Assembly (NCBI RefSeq): GCF_011759375.1
Contig: NZ_JAARML010000001.1
Location: 620,001 to 684,000, forward strand
Direction of reading: 5' to 3'
DNA from: Paraflavitalea devenefica
GTDB lineage: Bacteria > Bacteroidota > Bacteroidia > Chitinophagales > Chitinophagaceae
Length of the DNA stretch: 64,000 nucleotides
The translations under genes and the position numbers were made by a program. Under the pieces are notes generated by a model. It had not been told where the DNA came from and made no database searches. It was given only the letters and a program-made list of their open reading frames with translations. This document shows positions 42,485-50,245 of this stretch, piece by piece (within the stretch, counting starts at the first letter, position 1; each line of letters starts with the position of its first letter).

Positions 42485-43294
42485 CTACTTTTTCTTCAAA
42501 ATACCGGCCAGGTATTGTTCCAGGGCAGCTACCATAGAAGGCGCCTGGGGTTGGGGAGCTTTAATGTCCAATGTAAGACCGGCATCTTCAATGGCCCGGG
42601 AAGTATTGCTGCCAAAGGCGCCAATACGGGTGCCATTCTGTTTAAACCGGGGACAATTATCAAAAAGACTTTTTACACCACTGGGCGTAAAGAAGCAGAT
42701 AATATCATATTCATTCTTGTCCAGCACTTCCTTTACATCATTGCTGATCGTGCGGTACATAAAAGGCGTGGCAAATCCGCAATTATTACTCTTGAGCCAG
42801 TTCACGATCTCATTATCCTGCTGGTTCTCGGAACAGGGATATAAGAACTTTTCGTTTTCCTTATGCTTGTTCACCACATCAAACATGCTCTTGTTGGTGC
42901 CATCGGCGCCATAGAACACCTTGCGTTTGCGGTAAAGGATGAATTTCTGAAGATATAAGGCTACGGCCTCTGTGATACAAAAGTATTTGGTATCCTGTGA
43001 TACGCTTACTTTCATCTCCTCACAGATACGGAAAAAGTGGTCAATAGCATTGCGGCTGGTGAAAATGACGGCTGAGTATTGGGCAATCTCGATCTTTTGC
43101 CGGCGGAATTCTTTGGAGGGAATACCATCAACACGGATGAAGGGATGAAAATCCAATTCCACACTGTACTTCCTGGCAAGCTCGAAGTACGGTGATTTAT
43201 CGGTTTCTGGTCTGGGTTGGGTGATTAATATTTTCTTAATCACACTAATCGAATTAGGATCAGTTGCTACGTTTTTAGCCCCGTTTTTAACCAT
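42485..43294 (-). CDS. hemD: Uroporphyrinogen-III synthase
   Basis: Closes the linear tetrapyrrole hydroxymethylbilane with D-ring inversion, giving uroporphyrinogen III for heme and corrin synthesis. It is 269 aa from the ATG at 43294 (MVKNGAKNV); the frame opens at 43393, but a -7 element at 43316-43323 excludes that start. HemD sequences vary widely; recognisable parts are ILITQPRPETDKSPYFELAR, AVIFTSRNAIDHFFRICEEM, YGADGTNKSMFDVV and IICFFTPSGVKSLF near the C-terminus, followed by IGAFGSNTSRAIEDAGL. It lies next to DUF4271, an arrangement common in Bacteroidota. Other heme genes except hemW are not here. Confidence 0.88.
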   Translation of the reverse strand: MVKNGAKNVATDPNSISVIKKILITQPRPETDKSPYFELARKYSVELDFHPFIRVDGIPSKEFRRQKIEIAQYSAVIFTSRNAIDHFFRICEEMKVSVSQDTKYFCITEAVALYLQKFILYRKRKVFYGADGTNKSMFDVVNKHKENEKFLYPCSENQQDNEIVNWLKSNNCGFATPFMYRTISNDVKEVLDKNEYDIICFFTPSGVKSLFDNCPRFKQNGTRIGAFGSNTSRAIEDAGLTLDIKAPQPQAPSMVAALEQYLAGILKKK

Positions 43295-43315
43295 ATTAGT
43301 GCCGTATGGATTTCG

Positions 43316-43323
43316 CAAAATTA
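43316..43323 (-). promoter_or_regulatory. -7 promoter element for hemD
   Basis: TAATTTTG followed by CG on the minus strand, 22 nt before the ATG at 43294. It overlaps the last codons of the DUF4271 gene upstream. Confidence 0.5.
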
Positions 43324-44367
43324 ATAACTTCTTTCCACAAAAATCAATAACCCCTTGTAAATCAGCAATAGGGGTGCTATTTCGAAGGCGCAAAGGTAAA
43401 TAAAAAAATGGAACCTGCTTACTTTAATTTCATTCCTTATTGGTTTATAAGCAATTAAGAACCGGTACACCAGGGATAAAGCCAATATAATAAACGTCAG
43501 CGTCATTACCACCGGTAAAAAAGGCTCATAAGGAAAGGCCATGAGCACCACTACCGGCACCAGGAAAATGCCGATCATCTTATTGACCATAAAGATGATG
43601 AAGATATAAGTATCGGTTGCATTACTCACATTGAAAATCCAGCCGATGATCTTTAAGAAAATGAATTTGCCCATATATATGGCCAATACCAGGAGGCAGC
43701 CATATCCCCACAACAGCCACAGGTTCCGCTCTGGCATAATCTCATAATACAAGGATGCAAATGCCAGGAACATACCAACAGCACAAACAAAAAGTATATT
43801 CAGGAATAAAGAGGGCAAAGGCGCCTGTGACAATTGCTCCCGCAGTTGCTGCTGCCGCATCGTGGCGCGGAAAAACAGGGTCGTAATATTGTCCATATAC
43901 TTCCGGAAGAACACCCGCACAACAGCAAAATAGAACAGGAGACCGAAAAGAAAATAAAACATACTGTCAGACCTTCCTTCCCCGGTGTCTTTCAGGAAAA
44001 GCTCCCGGGGCTTGCCTTTAAAATGATAATAAGGATGATCGCGCAAAGCTGCCTGGAATGCCGGGAGGGTATTTTCGGCCGGCCGGGCTTCCTCCCTCAG
44101 CGGGGATACCGGAGGCGCCGGAATTAGCGTATCTGCCGCGCGCTTTATACTGTCGGTAGCAGGTTTTACTGCCTGTACACTGGAATCTGCTTTCTTTTTA
44201 AGGATGGGCGCCCTGCGGACAGTAGTATCTTTTTTAACCGGCGGCGCCACCTGTGGGTCAGGCACTACCGTATCTGGCTGCCGCAAAGTGGAATCACTTT
44301 GGGTTTGGGCAAAGGAAAACTGAAATAACAGGATACAATAAAAAACAAATAGTACAATTTTTTTCAC
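43321..44367 (-). CDS. DUF4271 domain-containing membrane protein
   Basis: 348 aa from a GTG at 44367, which directly begins a signal peptide (KKIVLFVFYCILLFQFSFAQ). The longer frame would start with a TTG inside the -7 promoter. After cleavage comes a Pro/Thr/Lys-rich periplasmic stretch (about residues 22-125). A DUF4271 domain with about seven membrane helices follows (MFYFLFGLLFYFAVVRVFF, LFLNILFVCAVGMFLAFASL, LLVLAIYMGKFIFLKIIGW, FLPVVMTLTFIILALSLVY, FFIYLCAFEIAPLLLIYKGL). The family is found in Bacteroidota, usually beside hemD, and its function is unknown. Confidence 0.8.
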   Translation of the reverse strand: MKKIVLFVFYCILLFQFSFAQTQSDSTLRQPDTVVPDPQVAPPVKKDTTVRRAPILKKKADSSVQAVKPATDSIKRAADTLIPAPPVSPLREEARPAENTLPAFQAALRDHPYYHFKGKPRELFLKDTGEGRSDSMFYFLFGLLFYFAVVRVFFRKYMDNITTLFFRATMRQQQLREQLSQAPLPSLFLNILFVCAVGMFLAFASLYYEIMPERNLWLLWGYGCLLVLAIYMGKFIFLKIIGWIFNVSNATDTYIFIIFMVNKMIGIFLVPVVVLMAFPYEPFLPVVMTLTFIILALSLVYRFLIAYKPIRNEIKVSRFHFFIYLCAFEIAPLLLIYKGLLIFVERSY

Positions 44368-44385
44368 CAGCTCAGATTGGGTGTG

Positions 44386-44393
44386 CAAAAGTA
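44386..44393 (-). promoter_or_regulatory. -7 promoter element for DUF4271
   Basis: TACTTTTG followed by CACACC on the minus strand, 18 nt upstream of the GTG start at 44367. It shows that the apparent start at 44388 is wrong. Confidence 0.6.
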
Positions 44394-44467
44394 TTTAAGA
44401 TTCCGCAATAATGGAATGGAGAACGATGAAGTATATTAATTCATTATCCAAATAATAAAGATTGTGT

Positions 44468-44521
44468 AAGGTGGGCCGCCCTGCAGCCCTGCAAAAGCTG
44501 CGCGGCAGGGCGACTCACCTT
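44468..44521. repeat. REP-like palindromic element, family 2, copy A
   Basis: A 54-bp unit: AAGGTGGGCCGCCCTGCAG at the left and GCGGCAGGGCGACTCACCTT at the right, which fold on each other with a variable centre. The same ends occur at 48772-48826. It lies between the BamA-like stop codon and the DUF4271 promoter and may act as a terminator or mRNA stabiliser. Confidence 0.75.
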
Positions 44522-44530
44522 ATTAGCTAT

Positions 44531-46345
44531 TTAAAAATAATTTACGTAACCCAGGTGGATCTTGGACTGCCGGAGGTTGAATTTGGCGTCATCACGTTTA
44601 CCGGCAGCGTAAGAAATATTAAAAATACCGGCTTTCGTCTCAAAAGCCATCCCCAGGCCCAACCCCAGGAAAGTATTGCTGAGATTAACAGAAGGGACCG
44701 TATTCTTCGTCCAGCCCCAATCGGTAAAGGCAAACATAAACGAATTCTGACCCAGTAAATACCGGTATTCAACCGTACCCACCGCATAGCGGGAAGCAAA
44801 AATGCTTTCTTCATCAAAACCCCGCATCAGACGGTAACCGCCGATCTGGAACAACTCATTCCTGAATATAGTGGGGCTCTCGAACCATCCGCCACTGACG
44901 GCCATTTTAAGCGTGGAAGCCCTGGTGAGACGGAAATAATGAGCAGCCGCCAGTTTTACCTTAAACTGGTAGGCATTAAGGTTCATCGTATCATACAGGC
45001 TGTTAAAGTCAAAAGAAGGATCACTGTCATCATGAAGCTTGACAATAGCACTGTTCTTATTGATCTTCTTGGTACCGGCAGAAGCATTGATCATAATTTC
45101 ATTGCCCCTGCGGGGATTGTAGCGGTAGTCAGTATTGAACCATTCATAATTAATACCAATATTCACAGAACGCACATCGGCTTCTATAGGCAGGCGGCGT
45201 GAGTTTTTCACCAGTAAGGTATCCACTGTCAGGAGGTTCGTGCTCAGGTTTTGAATATACACACTGCCTGTTTGGTTGGAGGCCAGCGCATATTGTATGC
45301 CCAACAGCAGGCTGATATTCACAAAGGAAGAATCCTTCTTAAACAGGTCAAAACCAAAATTGATCCCGAAAGGAGAATTAAACAGGTAAGGGTAGGCAAA
45401 AGCTAAATTGAGCCGGGGCGATTTTACCTGTACCTGTTGCCAGTTCAGCCCGATCGTTTCGCCGGCGCCCAGGGAATTCTTCAGGTTAATCGTGGCTTCA
45501 CCCGTTACCAGTAATTTATTATTGGCCAACTGGTCATTGGCAGGCAGGAAACCGACCAGTACATTGATCTGGCTGCTCTTCTTAGGGGCCAGGTAAAGGT
45601 TAAGGATAGAACCTGTGCCCAGCATCGTTAAATCCCAGGGTTGCTGTTCCTGTACAAAAGGCAGTTCACTGAGTTTTTTGCTGACCGTTTGTAACCGGTC
45701 TTTTCTGAAAAGGCTGCCATTGGGAATGCTGAGGTAATGCTGCAGGTAATTGGTAGTCAATTTAGCACTGCCCTTATTCTGGACGCTGTCAATCTTATAC
45801 AAGGGCCCTTTATCTACCTTCAGGGAGGCCTGAAAACCATTGTCCCCTTCCAGGGTGATACTGTCCAGCTTTATACGGGCAAAGGGATACCCATTATTCT
45901 CCAGGTAATCCAGGATCTTCTCTTGCAGGCTTTGCAGTTGGTAAAAATCCACCGGCTTTTGCAGGCCCTGCTTTTTATTGCCCCAGTTTACCTGCTCCAG
46001 TATCTTCCTGTCAACAGAATCGGTATTCAACCGGGTCCATTTCAGGGGCTCGCCTACATACAGGTGTATCACAGCCGACAGGGTATCATAAAAAGTACTG
46101 TCTACCGACGCGGCAGGGTAGCCTTTGGTCTGCAGCAGCGAAGGGATACTATTGACATATTCCAGGCAAAGCACACTATTCCTGAAGTCGGTTTGCAGCC
46201 GGAGCTGGCGCTGCAAAAAAGCAGAATCCTTGTCTACCGGTATAATCTGTAACCGGTATTGCGCCAGGAGCAGCAATGGCTGGAGGAAGAAGATGACAAA
46301 AACGGCCCTTCTGCACATGTTCTTATATACTGCTACCTTTGTCAT
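44531..46345 (-). CDS. BamA/TamA-family outer membrane protein
   Basis: 604 aa from the ATG at 46345; an ATG at 46318 is also possible and gives a tighter signal peptide (RRAVFVIFFLQPLLLLAQ). The N-terminal part has POTRA-like units (YLENNGYPFARIKLDSITLE, YKIDSVQNKGSAKLTTNYLQ, KLSELPFVQEQQPW). A 16-strand Omp85 barrel follows, with the signature GGYRLMRGFDEESIFASRYA and EYRYLL near the C-terminus; it ends in Tyr-Phe. At this length it has about three POTRAs, short for BamA, and the essential BamA is probably elsewhere. A role in outer-membrane protein or surface-protein export is inferred. Divergent from hemW. Confidence 0.82.
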   Translation of the reverse strand: MTKVAVYKNMCRRAVFVIFFLQPLLLLAQYRLQIIPVDKDSAFLQRQLRLQTDFRNSVLCLEYVNSIPSLLQTKGYPAASVDSTFYDTLSAVIHLYVGEPLKWTRLNTDSVDRKILEQVNWGNKKQGLQKPVDFYQLQSLQEKILDYLENNGYPFARIKLDSITLEGDNGFQASLKVDKGPLYKIDSVQNKGSAKLTTNYLQHYLSIPNGSLFRKDRLQTVSKKLSELPFVQEQQPWDLTMLGTGSILNLYLAPKKSSQINVLVGFLPANDQLANNKLLVTGEATINLKNSLGAGETIGLNWQQVQVKSPRLNLAFAYPYLFNSPFGINFGFDLFKKDSSFVNISLLLGIQYALASNQTGSVYIQNLSTNLLTVDTLLVKNSRRLPIEADVRSVNIGINYEWFNTDYRYNPRRGNEIMINASAGTKKINKNSAIVKLHDDSDPSFDFNSLYDTMNLNAYQFKVKLAAAHYFRLTRASTLKMAVSGGWFESPTIFRNELFQIGGYRLMRGFDEESIFASRYAVGTVEYRYLLGQNSFMFAFTDWGWTKNTVPSVNLSNTFLGLGLGMAFETKAGIFNISYAAGKRDDAKFNLRQSKIHLGYVNYF

Positions 46346-46395
46346 TATCCATTTCAACAATTGAACTGTAATATCCGATAAAAATACGGAACGCA

Positions 46396-47517
46396 ATGGC
46401 AGGCATCTACATCCATATACCCTTTTGCAAACGTGCATGTCATTACTGTAACTTCCATTTTTCTACTTCATTGGGTTTAAAAAACGATTTTTTAGCCGCT
46501 TTATTGAAAGAAATTGAATTACAGCGAAACTACCTGGGCAATGAAACCGTAGAAACCATCTATTTCGGCGGAGGCACCCCCTCACTGCTGGGCATGGATG
46601 AGCTGCAAAGCATCCTGCAAGCCCTCACCCGCTATTTTACCATCAGCCGTGACGCTGAAATTACCCTCGAAGCCAATCCGGATGATATTTCAGCCGGAAC
46701 GCTCACCCACTGGAAGCAGGCAGGCATTAACCGGCTGAGCATAGGCGTGCAATCCTTTTTTGAAGAAGACCTGGAATGGATGAACCGGGCGCATACAGCG
46801 GCACAGGCCATTGACAACCTGCAACTGGCCATCAGCTATTTTGATAATATCACCATTGATCTTATCTATGGAACGCCTACCCTCTCCGATGAAAGGTGGC
46901 GCCGGAATGTGCTGCAGGCATTGGAACTGGGCATACCACACCTGTCCTGTTACGCATTGACGGTAGAGCCCAAAACGGCGCTGGACACCATGATACGAAA
47001 ACACCAGATAAGCAATGTACAGCCCGATGACCAGGCAAGGCAGTTCCTGCTGCTGATGGACTGGGCAGAGGCGGCAGGGTATGAACATTATGAGATCTCC
47101 AACTTTGCGTTGCCGGGTCACCGCAGCCGCCACAACAGCGCCTACTGGCAGGGCAGTAAATACCTTGGTCTCGGGCCTTCGGCCCATTCCTTCAACGGAC
47201 AGGGCAGGCAATGGAATATTGCCAACAACGCCCTGTACATACAATCCCTGAAACAAGGCGCTGTACCTTTTGAAGTGGAGCTGCTCACACCGGATCAAAG
47301 GCTCAACGAATACATCATGACTTCCCTGCGCACTATGGAAGGACTTAACCTGCAGCATGTACAGCAATTAAGCGGAGAGAAAATGAGCAGGACATTACAA
47401 AAGAATAGCCACCGGTTCATTGAACAACAATTACTCCGGGAAGAAGACGGAAGACTCGTATTAACCAAACAAGGGAAGTTATTTGCAGATGGTATTGCTG
47501 GCGACCTTTTTGTTTAA
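46396..47517 (+). CDS. hemW: Radical SAM heme chaperone HemW
   Basis: 373-aa radical SAM protein formerly annotated as coproporphyrinogen III oxidase. The cluster motif is Cys11-xxx-Cys15-xx-Cys18-x-Phe20 (IPFCKRACHYCNF). A Phe in the fourth position rather than Cys separates HemW from HemN. TIYFGGGTPSLLGMDELQSI, LEANPDDISAGTLTHWKQAG, INRLSIGVQSFFEEDLEWMN and the C-terminal HemN_C domain (EYIMTSLRTMEGLNLQHV) follow. HemW binds heme and is thought to deliver it to cytochromes. Convergent with the tiny ORF at 47514; their ends overlap by 3 nt. Confidence 0.94.
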   Translation: MAGIYIHIPFCKRACHYCNFHFSTSLGLKNDFLAALLKEIELQRNYLGNETVETIYFGGGTPSLLGMDELQSILQALTRYFTISRDAEITLEANPDDISAGTLTHWKQAGINRLSIGVQSFFEEDLEWMNRAHTAAQAIDNLQLAISYFDNITIDLIYGTPTLSDERWRRNVLQALELGIPHLSCYALTVEPKTALDTMIRKHQISNVQPDDQARQFLLLMDWAEAAGYEHYEISNFALPGHRSRHNSAYWQGSKYLGLGPSAHSFNGQGRQWNIANNALYIQSLKQGAVPFEVELLTPDQRLNEYIMTSLRTMEGLNLQHVQQLSGEKMSRTLQKNSHRFIEQQLLREEDGRLVLTKQGKLFADGIAGDLFV

Positions 47518-47624
47518 TGTTGCCGCTTATGGCTTCTCAGGTATTTCACCAGTTCCACAACTGAGAGAACTCCTATAATCAGGAGGATCACTACAGGGCC
47601 ATATGATGAGTAAGAGAAAGGCAT
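47514..47624 (-). CDS. Small single-pass membrane protein (36 aa)
   Basis: ATG at 47624 to TAA at 47514-47516, too short for most gene callers. The sequence starts MPFSYSSYGPVVILLIIGVL and ends SVVELVKYLRSHKRQH, which is a short N-terminus, one hydrophobic helix of about 17 residues and a basic tail (positive-inside). It is 23 nt downstream of gpsA on the same strand and fills most of the gpsA-hemW gap. Its layout resembles known small membrane proteins, but no family was recognised and translation is unproven. Confidence 0.5.
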   Translation of the reverse strand: MPFSYSSYGPVVILLIIGVLSVVELVKYLRSHKRQH

Positions 47625-47647
47625 ATTATAATAGTAAGTTACGCTTT

Positions 47648-48682
47648 TTAGACCAGTACCTGCTCTATTTGTTTAAAGCCATCACCAGGTTTAACATTTT
47701 CCCATAAAATGCGGTATACAGCGGCAGCAATAGGCATTTCGGCCTGCACCGTTTGATTAATATCATACATACATTTACAGGCGTTGTACCCCTCGGCTAC
47801 CATATTCATTTCCAACTGGGTAGCCCTTACCGAATAGCCTTTCCCGATCATATTGCCAAAAGTGCGGTTACGGCTATAGAGGGAATAACAGGTCACCAGC
47901 AGATCGCCCAGGTACACCGAAGCCGAATAATTAGCCGCCTTACGGTGCGTAACAGGGTCTTCTTCATGAATACCTACTTCAATGTGCCGGATACCTACCT
48001 TTTTAAGAAAACCAGCCATCTCATCGGCACAATTGGCAATGAGTACACTGAGAAAATTATCGCCATATTCCAGTCCGTGGGCAATACCCGAACCCAGCGC
48101 ATAAATATTCTTCAGGATAGCGGCATATTGTACCCCATACACATCATTATTTACGATCGTATTGATATACTCTGTTGTAAAATAAGTCGCTATTTCTTCT
48201 GTTATTGTTACATCCACCCCCGAAAAAGTCAGGTAAGACAACTTCTCTGCCGCCACTTCTTCCGCATGACAGGGGCCCATGACGGTAAAATAATCCGCCT
48301 GGGGCACATCATACTCATTGGCCAGGTAATCATTCAGCAACAGGTTATGCTGTGGTATAATGCCTTTTACAGCAGAAATGATCTTTTTGCCTTTGAAGGC
48401 GGCCTTATCCAAGGGCTGTAATGTATCCAGGATATAAGCAGAGGGTACTGCTATCAGGATACAATCACTGGCGGCTACTACGGCTGCCACATCTGTGCTG
48501 AGGGTTAATAAAGAAGTATCGAAATAAACAGAATGCAGGTAATGGGGATTGTGATGGCGCTGTTGCAGGTGCTTAATAATTGCCTCCTTACGTATATACC
48601 AATGAATGGGCTTCTTATTGTCGGTAAGGATCTTTGCCAATGCTGTTGCCCAGCTTCCGCTGCCGATAACACCAACTCTCAT
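47648..48682 (-). CDS. gpsA: NAD(P)H-dependent glycerol-3-phosphate dehydrogenase
   Basis: Makes sn-glycerol-3-phosphate from dihydroxyacetone phosphate for phospholipid synthesis. It is 344 aa. The N-terminal Rossmann motif is GVIGSGSWATALAKIL, then ISAVKGI and VMGPCHAEEVAAEKLSYLTF. The catalytic Lys lies in YAAILKNIYALGSGIAHGLE, with NRTFGNMIGKGYSV nearby. A -7 element lies at 48699-48706. A small membrane ORF follows 23 nt after the stop. Confidence 0.95.
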   Translation of the reverse strand: MRVGVIGSGSWATALAKILTDNKKPIHWYIRKEAIIKHLQQRHHNPHYLHSVYFDTSLLTLSTDVAAVVAASDCILIAVPSAYILDTLQPLDKAAFKGKKIISAVKGIIPQHNLLLNDYLANEYDVPQADYFTVMGPCHAEEVAAEKLSYLTFSGVDVTITEEIATYFTTEYINTIVNNDVYGVQYAAILKNIYALGSGIAHGLEYGDNFLSVLIANCADEMAGFLKKVGIRHIEVGIHEEDPVTHRKAANYSASVYLGDLLVTCYSLYSRNRTFGNMIGKGYSVRATQLEMNMVAEGYNACKCMYDINQTVQAEMPIAAAVYRILWENVKPGDGFKQIEQVLV

Positions 48683-48698
48683 GAATCATTATTTGGCT

Positions 48699-48706
48699 CA
48701 AAAGTA
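48699..48706 (-). promoter_or_regulatory. -7 promoter element for gpsA
   Basis: TACTTTTG followed by AGCC on the minus strand, 16 nt before the gpsA ATG. Confidence 0.6.
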
Positions 48707-48725
48707 AGAAAACGGGCGAAACGCA

Positions 48726-48755
48726 CAAGGCTCAGACGAAAACGCCTGAGCCTTG
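48726..48755. terminator. Hairpin between gpsA and the HlyD gene
   Basis: CAAGGCTCAG (48726-48735) pairs with CTGAGCCTTG (48746-48755), with inner CG pairs around AAAA. There is no T-run on either strand, so it may be a Rho-type or processing hairpin at the end of the TolC-HlyD transcript. Confidence 0.5.
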
Positions 48756-48771
48756 GGTATCCTTTAGGTTA

Positions 48772-48826
48772 AAGGTGGGCCGCCCTGCAGTACGGCACTT
48801 TGCAGCGCGGCAGGGCGACTCACCTT
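48772..48826. repeat. REP-like palindromic element, family 2, copy B
   Basis: A 55-bp unit with the same ends as 44468-44521 (AAGGTGGGCCGCCCTGCAG and GCGGCAGGGCGACTCACCTT) but a different centre (TACGGCACTTTGCAGC). It lies 12 nt past the HlyD stop codon. Both copies follow a minus-strand gene by about 10 nt. Confidence 0.75.
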
Positions 48827-48837
48827 AACCGCTATAG

Positions 48838-50217
48838 TTATTTCTTCTCTTCAAACAACTTATCAGCCGGCACCACCTTCACCTTCATCCCGTCTTTAAG
48901 GGTTTTGCTGATCACATTATAAGGAGCCGTCACGATCTCATCACCCTCTTTCAATCCGCCCAGCACTTCAATATAACCAATATCCTGTATACCGGTCCTT
49001 ACCTTCACCCTCTTTACGGTGCCATTGGCCTGCAGCACAAACACCACTTCATCAAGATCACTTGACAAACCGGCTTTTGCCTGTTCCTGCATGCCTTCCT
49101 CTGGTTCTTTTTTATCCTTCTGGCTATTGGCTACCTTATCGGTCCCTTTTTCACGCGTAGTCACGGCATTCATAGCAGCCGCTATTACATTCGGCCGGGT
49201 GGTGGTTTGAATATCTGCGCTGGCATTCATACCGGGCCTGAAGATGAACTTCCTGGGTTTGGAAGGATCTATCAGGTCTTTATACGATTCCGGTAAAATG
49301 CGGATGTGCACCTTATAATTCGTCACATCATTTGAACTAGAAGTAGCCGCCGCACTGCCGGCTGTGGTATTGCTGGCGGCAATCTTGGTAACCAGCCCTT
49401 TGAATTTCCGGTTATTATAAGCATCAATTTCAATCAGCGCCGAATCGCCAAGGCTCACCTTCGGAATATCATTTTCGCCCACATCTACCTGAACTTCCAT
49501 CACACTCATATCGGCAATGCGCATCATTTCGGTACCCGCCATCATAGAGTTACCTACTACGCGCTCGCCTTTCTTTACATTCATCAGCGATACCACGCCA
49601 TCCATAGTAGCCACTACAGCCGTACGGCCAAGGTCTTTATCGGCTCTTTCCAGGCTGGCCTGGGCGCTGGCAATGGAAGCCTGGCCGCTGCGTATATTTT
49701 GCAGGGCGGCATTATAATTGGCTTTGGCAGTACGCAGGTTATTTTGAGCCTGCTCAAACTCAGCATCAGAGATCACTTTTTCGGCCAATAACTGCTTCTG
49801 GCGGTCATACGTACGTTGCGCCAGTTCCTGGGCCGATAGCAGACTTTCCAGTTGCGCTTTACTGTTCTCAACCGTTGCCTGTTGCTGATCTACCACCGCA
49901 GCGGCCTGGTTGCGCTGGGTAGAATAAATATCGGCATAGATCCTCGCCAGCACGGCGCCCTTCTTTACACTATCTCCCTCATCATACTTTAATTCCACGA
50001 TCTCACCGGAGATGTCAGGACTGATCTTCACTTCAATTTCAGGATATACCTTACCGCTGGCATTAACGGTTTCAATAATCGTTCGTTTCGTTACTTTTTC
50101 TGTTGACACCTTCAAGCCTTCCTCCTTGCCGATAACGCCCTTCGATTTGAGGGCCACCAGCAGTATTACCACTACAACAAGGCCTAAAATAAGCCACCAT
50201 ATTTTTCTCTTCTTCAT
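48838..50217 (-). CDS. Efflux periplasmic adaptor (HlyD/MacA family)
   Basis: Membrane fusion protein of a tripartite exporter, 459 aa. It has an N-terminal membrane anchor (IWWLILGLVVVVILLVAL), a lipoyl/barrel-sandwich domain (NASGKVYPEIEVKISPDISG, VVSLMNVKKGERVV), a long coiled-coil hairpin (about residues 105-195: SAQELAQRTYDRQKQLLAEK, FEQAQNNLRTAKANYNAAL) that meets TolC, and a beta-barrel/MPD part (GLKEGDEIVTAPYNVI). It follows the TolC gene by 28 nt. The inner-membrane pump (ABC or RND) is not next to it; gpsA with its own promoter comes next. It is MacA-like by domain layout; the substrate is unknown. Confidence 0.9.
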   Translation of the reverse strand: MKKRKIWWLILGLVVVVILLVALKSKGVIGKEEGLKVSTEKVTKRTIIETVNASGKVYPEIEVKISPDISGEIVELKYDEGDSVKKGAVLARIYADIYSTQRNQAAAVVDQQQATVENSKAQLESLLSAQELAQRTYDRQKQLLAEKVISDAEFEQAQNNLRTAKANYNAALQNIRSGQASIASAQASLERADKDLGRTAVVATMDGVVSLMNVKKGERVVGNSMMAGTEMMRIADMSVMEVQVDVGENDIPKVSLGDSALIEIDAYNNRKFKGLVTKIAASNTTAGSAAATSSSNDVTNYKVHIRILPESYKDLIDPSKPRKFIFRPGMNASADIQTTTRPNVIAAAMNAVTTREKGTDKVANSQKDKKEPEEGMQEQAKAGLSSDLDEVVFVLQANGTVKRVKVRTGIQDIGYIEVLGGLKEGDEIVTAPYNVISKTLKDGMKVKVVPADKLFEEKK

Positions 50218-50245
50218 AATGCGAAAATTGGTTGTTTCTACTTAG

